Source: Torymus aiolomorphi
Lineage: Eukaryota; Arthropoda; Insecta; Hymenoptera; Torymidae
Direction: 5' to 3'
NCBI GenBank assembly: GCA_036365515.1
Contig: CM070875.1
Span: forward strand, 94,737,128-94,801,127
DNA: 64,000 bases
Positions 13,781 to 23,596 of this stretch are shown here, piece by piece. Both the position numbers and the translations under genes were made by a program. How positions within the stretch are numbered: position 1 is the stretch's first letter; every line of letters begins with the position of its first letter. The notes beneath the pieces are model-generated. The model was given only the letters and a program-made list of their open reading frames with translations, searched no databases and was not told the origin of the DNA.

Positions 13781-14026
13781 TGTCGCCCTAACCTCAAAAT
13801 TTCACTTTTGTGTTTCCCAGGATAAGAACCCTTATTTTTCGATTTTTACTTTTTGGACCTCAGTCAAGACCACGAACCAACTCTATTTTGAAATATTCCC
13901 TACCCCTTGCGTAGTGACTACTCTATCGAACTGCGTTCGATGAATAAACTTGCGGTACTGCCAAATTAACCAATTCTCCCTGGCTGGAGGGAATTAGATA
14001 TCGGAAGAGTAATAGCAAGCGCCAAG

Positions 14027-15478
14027 ATGCCGGAGACGAACAATGATGCCGGTCAACCATCCGGACTTGATTGCTCTCAATTGATGGTCACGATGGCACG
14101 TACCATGGCCATGCAGTCTGCTGTAGCGGGTATACCAGTTTTTGATGGGAGCAATCTCCCACTAAAAGATTTTATACAGGATGTCCGTAATGCAGCATCA
14201 GATATTGACCCTCCGCAGCTCGCATCCTTTTTGAAGAAGGTGTTGAGTCGGCTTCGCGGAGCTGCAAGAAATTCAACGTTTGGCGTGAGTTTTACATCCG
14301 TCAATGACCTCGTGCGACATTTGAAACAGCGTTTCGCACCTGGAAAAACCTTCACATACTATTGTGCCCAATTGAATGATCTTCGGATGAAACAGGGCGA
14401 GACTGTGGGAGACTTCCGGGACAGGCTTAATATCCTGCTCATGGGCGTAGAGAACGCCCTTAGAGAAGATAAGGGTGATGCTTACCACGAAGCGATGATG
14501 GTACCCATGAAGGGAGCTGCTGTAGATATTTTTATTAGGGGTTTGCCCGGTAATGTAAGTGCTGCAGTAGATGCATCACACCCTGCATACTTAGACGCAG
14601 CCTTCCAGGAAGCGGTGCGTATCGAGGCCAGGATACGTTCAAGTATCCTTCCCGATTCTCGTCAATCCAACCAGTTATCCCGATATGGAGAGAACGATGA
14701 ACTCTCCGCAAATGTAAGAATGCCTAATTATAATGAGAGTCGACCTCGTTATCAGGGATATCAACAGTATCCAGCGCCTGGAGGCCAGTTTTCACAACAG
14801 TTCCCATCGACTGATAACGGACCTGCTTTCGTAGGATATATGGAGCCCCAAGAAGGAGAACAACCTCAAGTGTATTATGAAGATGGGTTGGAATACCCCG
14901 AACTCGAGATGATGTTGCCTGAATCGCCCTTCGTAGGATACATGGTGCCTGGCCAACCGGATGGACAGGGAGGAAGAGGCTACGATCAGTCTAGGGGAGG
15001 ATATCAAAGTTCTAATCGAGGATTTCCTCCTCGTAGGAGTGGCCCTAGTTCATATCAAGGAGGGCGAGGTGGAACAAACTCATATCAAGGAGGCCGAGGT
15101 GGTCCCACTTATGCTTATCAGGGTGGAGGAAACCGACCAGGAAACATTGCCAATCCAAGGCTTTATGACCCCAATGGCCCACCTGCGTTTCACCCTCATC
15201 CGCCGTACCCTGTTCCTTCGACCAGTCAATCTGCGTATGCGCCCACAAATTCTCAATCAACGGTTCCTTTAAACTCTCAGGGGGCTCGTCCCGAGGTGAA
15301 GGAGGCGAGCCCTATCACTCAACAAGTGTCGACAACGGGATCATCGAACCCTGCACTCCGACCACAAGAGACAACAATGGGGAATCGAGTTTACCTCACA
15401 CAAATCCCCCGGCGTGCCGGATTGCGTCCTGTGGGCCTGCTGGAAACCACGACGGGAGGGAAGATGACCCAACAGTAA
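14027..15478 (+). CDS. gag: Gag polyprotein of the gypsy-type element
   Basis: An uninterrupted 483-residue frame directly downstream of the leader. Residues about 45-210 have the helical capsid pattern of retrotransposon Gag: a conserved LRGAARN stretch, RFAPGKTF, the QGETVGDFRDRL motif and a closing IFIRGLPGN segment. The C-terminal part (about 300-400) is rich in Gly, Arg, Tyr and Gln with repeated YQGGRGG units, probably the nucleic-acid-binding region in place of CCHC knuckles, which I do not see. It would assemble the particle and package RNA. It is the only main frame without a lesion. Pol opens in another frame at its end. Confidence 0.88.
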   Translation: MPETNNDAGQPSGLDCSQLMVTMARTMAMQSAVAGIPVFDGSNLPLKDFIQDVRNAASDIDPPQLASFLKKVLSRLRGAARNSTFGVSFTSVNDLVRHLKQRFAPGKTFTYYCAQLNDLRMKQGETVGDFRDRLNILLMGVENALREDKGDAYHEAMMVPMKGAAVDIFIRGLPGNVSAAVDASHPAYLDAAFQEAVRIEARIRSSILPDSRQSNQLSRYGENDELSANVRMPNYNESRPRYQGYQQYPAPGGQFSQQFPSTDNGPAFVGYMEPQEGEQPQVYYEDGLEYPELEMMLPESPFVGYMVPGQPDGQGGRGYDQSRGGYQSSNRGFPPRRSGPSSYQGGRGGTNSYQGGRGGPTYAYQGGGNRPGNIANPRLYDPNGPPAFHPHPPYPVPSTSQSAYAPTNSQSTVPLNSQGARPEVKEASPITQQVSTTGSSNPALRPQETTMGNRVYLTQIPRRAGLRPVGLLETTTGGKMTQQ

Positions 15479-17130
15479 TCAGGAAAAACTTCTTGAGGAC
15501 TTTCCGCATATCTTTCTACTGCCTGGGGATCCCCTACCCTGCACTAATGCAGTAGAACATCGTATTCCCTTGGAAAACAATTTACCTGTAAATACAAAGC
15601 AATACCGACATCCTTTAGTACATAAGGAGTTTATCGAAAAAGATATCCAGAAAAAGCTTATGGAAGGAATTATTGTACCATCGAACAGTCCGAGTAATTC
15701 GCTAATTTGGATCGTTCCAAAGAAACCAGATGCTCAGGGAAATCTACGTTGGAGAATGGTAGTCGACTTTCGTGAATTAAACCAACAAACCATAGGGGAC
15801 GCGTACCCCCTCCCGAACATTACAGACATTCTCGACCAACTCAGTGGGGCAATGTACTTTCCGTCTTCGATCTTGCCTCTGGTTTTCACCAGATCAAAAT
15901 GGCTCCCGAAGACCAATGAAAGACAGCGTTCTCGACTCCGGGAGGTCACTACGAATACAAAAGGATGCCTATGGGACTTAAAAATGCCCCTGCAACATTC
16001 CAGCGTCTCATGGACCAGATTAAGAGGGGGCTTGATTGCAAGGAAACCCTCATATACATGGACGATGTTATCATCCATGCCCGAACCCTCGCAGACCATG
16101 ATAAAAGAGTGAGACAATTCTTTTCCCGTCTCGCCTATACTAATCTCGTCCTGCAACCTGAAAAGGTTCATTTCTTGCGTAAAGAGGTTGCGTTCCTGGG
16201 CCATATAATCAGTGAACGTGGAGTTGAACCAGATCTGGAAAAGGTAAAGGCGGTGAGGCAATTTCCTCAGCCGAAGGACGTGCGAAATATCAGAGAATTT
16301 TTAGGTCTCACGGGTTATTATAGGAGATTTATTAAGGACTATGCCAAAATCGCGAAACCTTTATATGATCTCCTGAAAAAGGATCAGGAATTTAATTGGG
16401 AAGAACCACAAGGAATAGCTTTCAATGCCCTCAAGGAACGCTTGTGCAATGAAACAATTCTATTATTTCCCGATTTTGCCAAACCATTTATGTTAACTAC
16501 CGATGCCTCCGACGAAGCTATTGGTGCCGTGTTGAGTCAAGTCCAGGACGGGTCAGAGCATCCAGTAGCATACCTCTCTCGGACACTTAACAAGGCTGAA
16601 CGCAATTACAGCACGACTGAGAAAGAATGTCTCGCTGTGTTGTACGCCTTCAACCATTTCCGCCCGTACTTTCTATGCCGAAAATTTACTTTGGTTGCAG
16701 ATCACGAGCCATTAAATTGGATGCGTAGTTGGAAAGATCACGGCCAGCGCCTTATGAGATGGATGTTTAAATTCACTGGTTATGAGTACACTTTTAAGTA
16801 CAAACCGGGAAAATTAAACTGTAATGCGGATGCCCTCTCTCGGAACCCTGTGGAAGAACCATCTGAAGAGGACATTAACCAAAGTCTCTCTAGGATACGA
16901 GTCATGATCCTCGAGGAGCGTAAAACACCAACAGCTCGAGGGAGCAAACCAAGCCCCTCAACGATTACTCACACCCCCGGTGGGATCATCAGGAAGACGG
17001 TCGTCTCGACCACGACTTCCATCAGCCCCGCAATCTCTCACAACTGGAACGGCTGCTCAAAAAGGGCGTGGGAGACCTGTTTGATCCAAAACTCGCAAGG
17101 TAGCCCCGACATTAAATCACAGTATTGTGG
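15464..17130 (+). pseudogene. pol: Pol: reverse transcriptase and RNase H (frameshifted)
   Basis: The N-terminal part of the reverse transcriptase reads in one frame to about 15857. After a one-base frame change the palm continues, is stopped by TGA at 15917-15919, and then runs openly from 15965. The catalytic YMDD box is at 16055-16066 and the FLGLTGYYRRFI thumb motif follows. RNase H residues are present in TDASDEAIGAVL, TEKECLAV, ADHEPLNW and NADALSR. Another frame change lies between about 16940 and 17120. No protease motif precedes the RT. The enzyme would copy the element's RNA in cytoplasmic particles; this copy could not make it intact. Confidence 0.9.
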
Positions 17131-18285
17131 CGCAACGCACGCGTGGAAAATTAGCCCTCAAAGCTAAAAATAGTGTTGGCTCTAAGGATAAATCTGAACC
17201 ACCCGAATCTGGAAAGTCAAATACGGAGGCTCTTAAAGCCAGAGCGGGAACATCTAACGGGAACGAACGTGAACCCTGTGCGTCCAACGAGACTCCACCC
17301 CCGAAGACGGTTCACAACCCGGCCAAACCACGGGTAGATATATCATTAGGCCCTTCTTTCACCCGCTCTCCTGGTGCACTTCTCTCGTCTACGGGAATCG
17401 AACCCGAAGACTCTGATACCGATGGCCGATCTCCCATTTATGATCCCCGACGGAGCTGTCTGAGAGTCGAAGAAACGGACACCGATGACGCAGAGAATGC
17501 ATCCAATTATGAGAAGGAAGAGACCGATCATGATTCGGAAATATCCGCCAGAGACAAGGAAATCGAGGTTACCGTTGCTCAAGATATGGAATCAAGTAAT
17601 GAACCAACACACTACTCTGTCAAAAGAAGAAGTGCTACAATCAGCGCGAAAATTTGAAGAGAGCTTGCAATTGCACCAAGACAGGGCTGAGCTAGAAGAA
17701 GACGATGAAGAGATAATAATTCTCCCGGCGCACTTCTCTGATGAAGACAAGGTGGATGGAAACATGCAATCTATCCTAGACGAGATGGATCCCATAGACC
17801 CAGTCACCATGGATGACTCAGTGATGGTGGAAAGGATTCAGGAAATGGTACAAAAGACTCTCAATGAATGCAGTCGTGAAGATGCGACTAGTGAATCCGA
17901 CAAAAATATGGAGAGAGATGGGGTTCCACCACCCTCTCGACTATCGTCTATCGAACCCAGTACCCCTACGGCTAAAAGTACTCCCAAGACGGAAGCACCG
18001 AACCGTCGGTCTGTACACTTTCCCAACTTAGAAGAGATCCAGGAAGAAAACGAGAAAGGGGATAGCTCTATTCCCATTAGGCTGGATTATAATCAACCTC
18101 CGACCGATACTCTGGGACTGTTTCTATCCATGTACCAACAACAGGCTCCTCTGAACCAATATGTAAGTGATGCCCAAAGCTCACTTATGCAAGTGCCATC
18201 CGACAGCTCAAGCTCTGAAATAGGAAACCACCCAGTAGCCCCGCCAAGACTAAAGAATAACGTAAGCACGTCTCGACAATGCCTC
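17127..18285 (+). pseudogene. Pol linker: acidic, low-complexity region (frameshifted)
   Basis: After RNase H the coding signal continues in one frame (17127-17657) and then in another (from about 17620, within the frame that opens at 17485). It is rich in Ser, Thr, Glu and Asp, with runs such as LEEDDEEIIILP, and looks disordered. It leads into the macro-like segment. In most gypsy elements RNase H is followed closely by integrase, so the length of this insertion is unusual. The frame change near 17620-17657 breaks it here. Confidence 0.65.
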
Positions 18286-18711
18286 ACGTATAAACGAGAT
18301 AATATTGTCCATTTCATCTCTAGAGATTGCGAGATAGTTACTCCCGTGGGACGCCTCCTCAGCAAAATTGGAGCAATCGAGCCTAAAACCCTGAAGGCCA
18401 TAAAAACTAAGCTGGGGCAGATATTGACCACACCTTTCAAAAACCATAATGTGTTTTCCTTAATTGTTAAGGAAAGGCATTATGACCCTCTGGATTGCGC
18501 ACAATTGAAACGGACTCTCAAAGATTTTAAAACCATACTTCTGAGGAAAAACCTAACAAGTTTCCGTGTATCTCGGCGAGGAGATCTGATAGATGATATG
18601 GATCCTGGGTTGTTCACCGAACTATTAATAAGCATTTTTGGTGAAACTCAGACTACTGTCACGGTATGTTACGGTAAGGTAGAATTGCCCTCCCCAGAAG
18701 AGAAAAAATAG
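18286..18711 (+). CDS. Macro-domain-like segment of Pol
   Basis: Within the frame 17485-18711 the last ~140 residues follow the order of a macro domain of the TARG1/ALC1 type: a first strand NIVHFISRDCE, a helix PVGRLLSKIG, a KTKLGQILTTP loop-strand, the core strand VFSLIVKERH, a long helix LKRTLKDFKTILLRKN, a strand SFRVSR, a loop RGDLIDDMDPG and the final strand TTVTVCYG. Macro domains bind or remove ADP-ribose. The usual GCGLD loop is changed here, so activity is doubtful and a binding or structural role is possible. A TAG at 18709-18711 separates it from integrase in the same frame. The assignment rests on pattern recognition alone. Confidence 0.6.
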   Translation, partial: TYKRDNIVHFISRDCEIVTPVGRLLSKIGAIEPKTLKAIKTKLGQILTTPFKNHNVFSLIVKERHYDPLDCAQLKRTLKDFKTILLRKNLTSFRVSRRGDLIDDMDPGLFTELLISIFGETQTTVTVCYGKVELPSPEEKK

Positions 18712-19752
18712 ATTATCGAAACTCTCCATGATAGTCTTATAGGTGGGCATAAGGGAGTCAACCAAACTTACCAGAAAATCCGGGAGAGATACTATTGGCC
18801 TGGCATGAGGAATGACATCTTGGATTACATCCGCCAATGTCCAAGTTGCCAGGAGAAAAAGATAGAAAGGATCAAAACACAGGAACCCATGATTATCACA
18901 GATACTCCAATTGAGGCCTTCGACAAGGTTTCCATCGACACCGTAGGAAAACTGCATACAACCCCCAGAGGAAATTTTCATCTACTGACAATGCAGTGTA
19001 ACTTAACAAAGTACCTTATTGCAATACCTATTCCCAACCTCAAAGCTTCAACCATCGCCGACACGCTTGCCAAATACCTGATTTGCCAATTTGGAGCCCC
19101 AAGAACCATCTTATCTGACAGAGGAACTAGTTTTCTGTCCGAAATCGTCGAAGGATTGATGCGCCTGTTCCGAATCCACCACCTTACCACGTCTGGTTAT
19201 CACCCTCAAACTAACGGTTCTCTAGAGCGAAGCCACGCCCCGTTGATGGATTTTGTAAGAGCCTATTCGGAGAAGTACGACGATTGGGACAATCTCGCGC
19301 CATTTGCTACATTCAGGTATAACACCAGTGTTCATGCCAGTACCAACTTTACACCATTCGAACTTGTGTACGGTCGATTGGCAAGGTTCCCCACCCGCAT
19401 CCCCGCAGCGGAACAACTGCGAACTTATAACCTGTACCTGCAAGATCTGATTACCCGATTGGGTGAACTCCAAGTTATAGCTGGGGAGAATCAGATTAGG
19501 GCTAAGGAAAAATCCAAAGAGCGCTACGACCGAAAGATCAAACCCCTAAAAGGGTCGGTAGGTGACTACGCATGGGTTAGACGAGAGCCCAGGGTGTCCA
19601 AATTTGATAGTTATTATAACAAGCCTCTAAAAATCAAGGAGATATTGGGTAGAAATAATGTGCTCCTAGAACTTCCCAATGGAAAAACTATCCGAAAACA
19701 TATTGAAAAATTAAAGGTCGTCCCGCCCTTGGACAGTTCTGAGTCAAATTAA
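18712..19752 (+). CDS. Integrase of the gypsy-type element
   Basis: The coding signal continues in the same frame after the TAG at 18709-18711, with an H-H-C-C zinc finger (GGHKGV, then CPSCQ) before the Met at 18805. The catalytic core shows Asp in SIDTVG, Asp in SDRGTSF and Glu in SLERSH, the last two 35 residues apart: the D,D(35)E signature. The C-terminal part has the GSVGDYAWVRRE and KTIRKHIEKLK pattern of the insect gypsy integrase tail. It would insert the cDNA into the host chromosome. From 18712 to the end it is open; only the upstream stop separates it from the rest of Pol. It ends within a few bases of where the env frame opens. Confidence 0.9.
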   Translation: MIETLHDSLIGGHKGVNQTYQKIRERYYWPGMRNDILDYIRQCPSCQEKKIERIKTQEPMIITDTPIEAFDKVSIDTVGKLHTTPRGNFHLLTMQCNLTKYLIAIPIPNLKASTIADTLAKYLICQFGAPRTILSDRGTSFLSEIVEGLMRLFRIHHLTTSGYHPQTNGSLERSHAPLMDFVRAYSEKYDDWDNLAPFATFRYNTSVHASTNFTPFELVYGRLARFPTRIPAAEQLRTYNLYLQDLITRLGELQVIAGENQIRAKEKSKERYDRKIKPLKGSVGDYAWVRREPRVSKFDSYYNKPLKIKEILGRNNVLLELPNGKTIRKHIEKLKVVPPLDSSESN

Positions 19753-19840
19753 TGTCCTTTGGAATTCCTCCCCTTTTATCCTTCCTTATATCCAGAGTAT
19801 CTAAACTAATAACCATCGACAGGTTATCTGACCTATGCCT

Positions 19841-19852
19841 GTTTTCTTTCAG
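19841..19852 (+). promoter_or_regulatory. Predicted 3' splice site in front of env
   Basis: TGTTTTCTTTCAG ends at 19852, two bases before the ATG at 19854 that starts the most natural env protein. Errantivirus env is made from a spliced RNA, so this fits an env acceptor. Confidence 0.65.
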
Positions 19853-19853
19853 A

Positions 19854-21793
19854 ATGTGTGCTATACTTCGTTGTTTCACGTTCCTTCTGTCGACTCTATG
19901 GATGGTCACCGCGACAGGAGTCCACTACGAGCTGTCTCCGATCACCTCCAATCCTGGTATTTACTATGAGAAATTGCCCTCGATCAGGATCCAGAAAGGG
20001 AGCTGGAAAGTGATAATCCACCTGGATTTGCAAACCTTTCTTAAGGAACATGGTCCCACTCGTAGTTACGATGAACAACTGAAGCAGTGCATTGCTCATT
20101 TCGACGCCAAGCATTGTCAGGCTGCTCTCAACCAAGAACTAATCGAAATCAAGCTAAAGACGCTCCAACACGTACACGATGACATCCGAAGAGTAGCGGC
20201 TCATATGGATGCCAGGGAAATGGAGATCCCCTCCCCCATAAAGGACATCCGCGCAAAGAGAATGGCTCCCCTTGGCATTGTCGGCAGTATAAGCAAAAGT
20301 CTTTTTGGTCTAATCACCACTGACGATGCTGACCTGATTAATAAAAATATCGACCAATTGTTTCAGGACCAAAAGAATCTTGTAAAACTTTCGACGGAGA
20401 AAACTCACCTCTTTTCTGCCGGCCTTGAAGAGCTTTATAATATTACGGCGTCACATCGCTCCTTAATCAAGAAGATGGAAATAGCTCTTAATACCAACAT
20501 GAATTCACTCGCCCAGGGAGCAAATGACAATCACCTCACTTGGGAATTTACCGCGTTCGCCCGTCAGATTGAAGCAAAGTTAGATCACCTGATATATTGC
20601 AACCGCCAACTCGGCGATATTCTCAATACCATAACTGATCGAAAACTGCATCCCCGATTAATGCACTACGATATTCTCCACCGGATTGCTTTGGATATCT
20701 AGCAGATGGGAGAGGATCGAACTTTACCAATGCCATTACACCACCTCCGTGCAGAGGAAATAGCTAGAATTGCGACATTGGACCCCACCTTTCATCAAGG
20801 AAGAATTCTAATCTATCTAGCAATACCTCTGACAGAAAGAGCGAGCTATGAGTTATACAAACTCCACCCCATAGGTATTCCCCAACAAGCTCATAATCAA
20901 AGTCTAGGGGTAGCATATGTAGCACCAACCCTTACCTAGCCATAAGAAGGGACCTACAGACATATTTAAAAATGGATGACGAACACCTGCGAAGCTGCAT
21001 GCCAACACACTACGGGCGTGTTTGTGCCGCCAAGGGTCCGATATCTTTGGTCACCGGGCAGAAGGAGTGCGAACTTGAGCTACTCCTAAATCCACACCCG
21101 GATGCGCTAAGATCATGTGAGATAATGATTTCTACCTTGTCACCGCCCCAATGGAAAGATCTGGAGATGGGTGGAAGTTGGTTGTACTCTTTACCTAAGG
21201 AAGAGACCATCAGAATCACATGCCCCGGAGAAAGTTATTATACCCCCACCCTCAAAGGTATGGACATCCTACGGATGGCCAATGGCTGTTCTGCTAGAAC
21301 TACCTCAGTAGAACTGTCAAGTAACGAAGATCGCACAACGAAAACTCAATACATCTACGAACCAGAGATGAGATTAAATATAACAGATATACGCCCTGAG
21401 TTGTGGCACCATATCAACATCACTAGATCCCAAGACCCAGAAGAGAATATACCTTACCCACTGGCCACGAGGAAAACAGAAAATTTGGACAACATCGTCT
21501 CTCATATGAAAGAAATAGGGGCCCACACGAGAACTACTACTTTTACCCATAATTTGGTATATGGAGGTATAGATGCCCAAGGTATAATAGCTCTCACAGC
21601 GGCGGTAGCTTTCCTTCAAATTCGCAAGAGAGGGGGAATCAGAAATCGACTGCAGGAAAGGAATGAAGTTAATCCAATGGCTCCTCAAATCCCTCTCACC
21701 TATGTAGCTCTCCAACCCATGCCTTCTAGGGCAGTATCAACTCCAGCCTTGATGTACCCCGCCCTTCCACCCCAATTGGCTGAGATTGACTAA
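19854..21793 (+). pseudogene. env: Env glycoprotein precursor (interrupted)
   Basis: The frame opens at 19752, but the Met at 19854 follows a strong splice acceptor and is directly followed by a hydrophobic signal peptide (ILRCFTFLLSTLWMVTA). A furin-type RAKR site at about 20250-20261 is followed by a Gly/hydrophobic stretch consistent with a fusion peptide, then amphipathic helices. The coding signal meets TAG at 20700-20702, continues in the same frame to TAG at 20937-20939, and is carried on in another frame from about 20920 to 21793. A hydrophobic segment (GIIALTAAVAFLQI) followed by basic residues near the end is the likely membrane anchor. Layout agrees with insect errantivirus/baculovirus-F-type envelope proteins. 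As it stands it cannot be made full length. Confidence 0.8.
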
Positions 21794-21797
21794 CCCC

Positions 21798-21812
21798 ATC
21801 TTTCCCTTTCAG
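21798..21812 (+). promoter_or_regulatory. Predicted 3' splice site in front of the RRM-like gene
   Basis: ATCTTTCCCTTTCAG ends at 21812, eight bases before the ATG at 21820. The long pyrimidine tract and AG resemble the env acceptor upstream. Confidence 0.6.
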
Positions 21813-21819
21813 CTCGGAC

Positions 21820-22575
21820 ATGGCCTCCTTGACCTCGAATCCCTCGGACTTCAATGTGACCTTTAATAAGGACCTCGGACTTGATGGACTTATCACCTGC
21901 TTTAAGCAGGCCGGACCTATCATTATAGTACAAATAACAGCCGAAAGCCTCACCACTCAAACAGCCAAAATCATTTTCAAAAATAAACAAGATGTGGAGG
22001 TAGCCGAACAATATAAGGATCTGTGGTTGTTAGAGGACTCATTAGACATCAAACCGACCAGCGAACTCGTATCCAACAGCCCTTCACCGCGGCTAATGTC
22101 GGAAGTCCACGTTGTCAACCGGAAGCGTCATCGATCGCCGGAGCCCTCAGAATTGACGGAGAAAACTCGTCTCTTTTGCCAAATACCTTGGTCAAGGATC
22201 GAAGGAGATAAAGACCCGACCACGATTAAACAGGAACAGGAAGAATTATTTTTCAATCATTTCGCCAAATTTGGTATAATGGAATACTGCAATACCATCC
22301 TCGATCGCAAGGGTCGGCTATCTCATGGATTCGTTAAATATCACCTGGAAGACTCCGCTCGGCGAGCGCTTCAGCAAAGCGACGTGCGCTATCGTACCAT
22401 ACCGGCACAACGCCAATACGCCCGTACAGTGTACGTCATGAAGATAACGCATCCTACCTGTGGTTTAGAAATCGACCGCAGGAATTACACCTTACATGAA
22501 AGGACCTGCGAGCGCCAACGTGCTATAAAATCTGCCGGGACCTCTCAAACGGACGACCTCTTAGGACTACATTAA
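21820..22575 (+). CDS. Accessory protein with RRM-like domain
   Basis: An intact 251-residue frame downstream of env, starting just after a predicted splice acceptor. Residues about 117-190 have an RNA-recognition-motif pattern: an RNP2-like strand (LFCQIP), a helix EELFFNHFAKFG, the strand IMEYCNTIL, an RNP1-like strand (LSHGFVKYH) and a helix SARRALQQ. A basic stretch NRKRHRS at about 100-106 may be a nuclear signal. The N-terminal ~95 residues are not recognisable. By position and domain it could bind the element's own RNA and affect splicing or export, as accessory proteins of complex retroviruses do; that role is inference. Being intact beside broken pol and env makes it notable. Confidence 0.7.
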   Translation: MASLTSNPSDFNVTFNKDLGLDGLITCFKQAGPIIIVQITAESLTTQTAKIIFKNKQDVEVAEQYKDLWLLEDSLDIKPTSELVSNSPSPRLMSEVHVVNRKRHRSPEPSELTEKTRLFCQIPWSRIEGDKDPTTIKQEQEELFFNHFAKFGIMEYCNTILDRKGRLSHGFVKYHLEDSARRALQQSDVRYRTIPAQRQYARTVYVMKITHPTCGLEIDRRNYTLHERTCERQRAIKSAGTSQTDDLLGLH

Positions 22576-22653
22576 TTAACCACATGTAAATAACTACTAA
22601 CACCATCTCTTCTGCTGGACGACTTTTCCCTAATGTACATTCCATTTTCCTGC

Positions 22654-22676
22654 AAAAAAAAAAAAAAAAAAAAAAA
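22654..22676 (+). repeat. Poly(A) tract between the two accessory frames
   Basis: An uninterrupted run of roughly 23 A. It could be an expanded A tract or a footprint of an internal polyadenylated RNA joining; nothing else supports either. Confidence 0.9.
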
Positions 22677-22731
22677 CTGAATATGCTTAACTACGCAGTT
22701 GCCTTAACCATGTTTAACTCTGTTATACGAA

Positions 22732-23223
22732 ATGGCCGCTACCTCTCTTGAGATCCTGTGTGTATCACTAACGACCCCCAAAGAAGTAGCCATCTTATGC
22801 TACATGGATCAAGGAATAGAGGTTATGGAAAATCACCTCAGGACTTATGGGAGTTTGCAAGAACCCTTACTTATACAAGAAACAACAGGGATCCTTTCCA
22901 TTTTCGCAACCTATGGAACAGAGGAGATAGCCAAAAGAGCTAGCGAGAACTTGAAGATGCTGTGCCCAGAATGGCCCCAATCTCACAACCATGTCATAAT
23001 CGTGCCTCGGGGCCAGGGTTGGTTGTTTCCTGCTGTAGATCCTCGGAACTGTCAATATAGTAGGCTATTCTTCATACCAGGAGGATGTTGGGTAGCCAAC
23101 CAATATTTCGAAAGATCACTAGCTTCCCGAGGCCAAAACAGATTAAGATCCAGGTCGAATTTAGGTACGGATGATTTTCATTCCTCCGATTACCACCCGC
23201 CGTCCAAAAGGTATCGATTATAG
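22732..23223 (+). CDS. Second accessory frame of the gypsy-type element, unknown
   Basis: An open frame of 163 residues between the poly(A) tract and the 3' LTR, starting in a good context (CGAAATGGCC). The N-terminal two thirds look globular, with alternating hydrophobic stretches, e.g. EVAILCYMD and HNHVIIVPRG. The last ~35 residues are rich in Arg, Ser and Tyr (RGQNRLRSRS), suggesting nucleic-acid binding or nuclear localisation. I recognise no family. Its place between env and the 3' LTR matches that of accessory genes in complex retroviruses. It could also be a captured host exon. Confidence 0.55.
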   Translation: MAATSLEILCVSLTTPKEVAILCYMDQGIEVMENHLRTYGSLQEPLLIQETTGILSIFATYGTEEIAKRASENLKMLCPEWPQSHNHVIIVPRGQGWLFPAVDPRNCQYSRLFFIPGGCWVANQYFERSLASRGQNRLRSRSNLGTDDFHSSDYHPPSKRYRL

Positions 23224-23580
23224 AATACATGTATCCAATGATCTGGAGACAACCTCTGAACAGGCGTAATAAACAATATACGTTTATCTTGATCGACTCC
23301 TGGAACAATCTCTAAAATCTCTACAGGAACTAGCAGTTTTCTCGCTACTCGAGCTCATCTTTCTTGTTCTCCATGTTAGCAAAAAACCTCCCAAACGTCG
23401 GGACTTTTTGGACCTTTATAAATCACAAACTCCGGATAGAAGAAGGATTACAACAACTGAAATTGCAGGGACCTATCTTCACAAAATCTTCCATTATCAA
23501 CATGCAAATAACCTATAGCGCGTCAAAATTTTCAATAATTTATATTGTATATTTATAGTACTTGCCGGGGCGGCAAGCAA
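23224..23580 (+). other. 3' untranslated part of the gypsy-type element
   Basis: Between the last reading frame and the polypurine tract. A short open frame at 23364-23558 has no recognisable content. Confidence 0.5.
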
Positions 23581-23596
23581 AACAAGAGGGGGATAT
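23581..23596 (+). promoter_or_regulatory. Polypurine tract
   Basis: AACAAGAGGGGGATAT abuts the 3' LTR. This is the expected plus-strand priming site. Confidence 0.85.

Noticed and set aside
14077..19909. Minus-strand frames opposite gag and pol
   Set aside because: Shadows of the strongly supported plus-strand retroelement genes.
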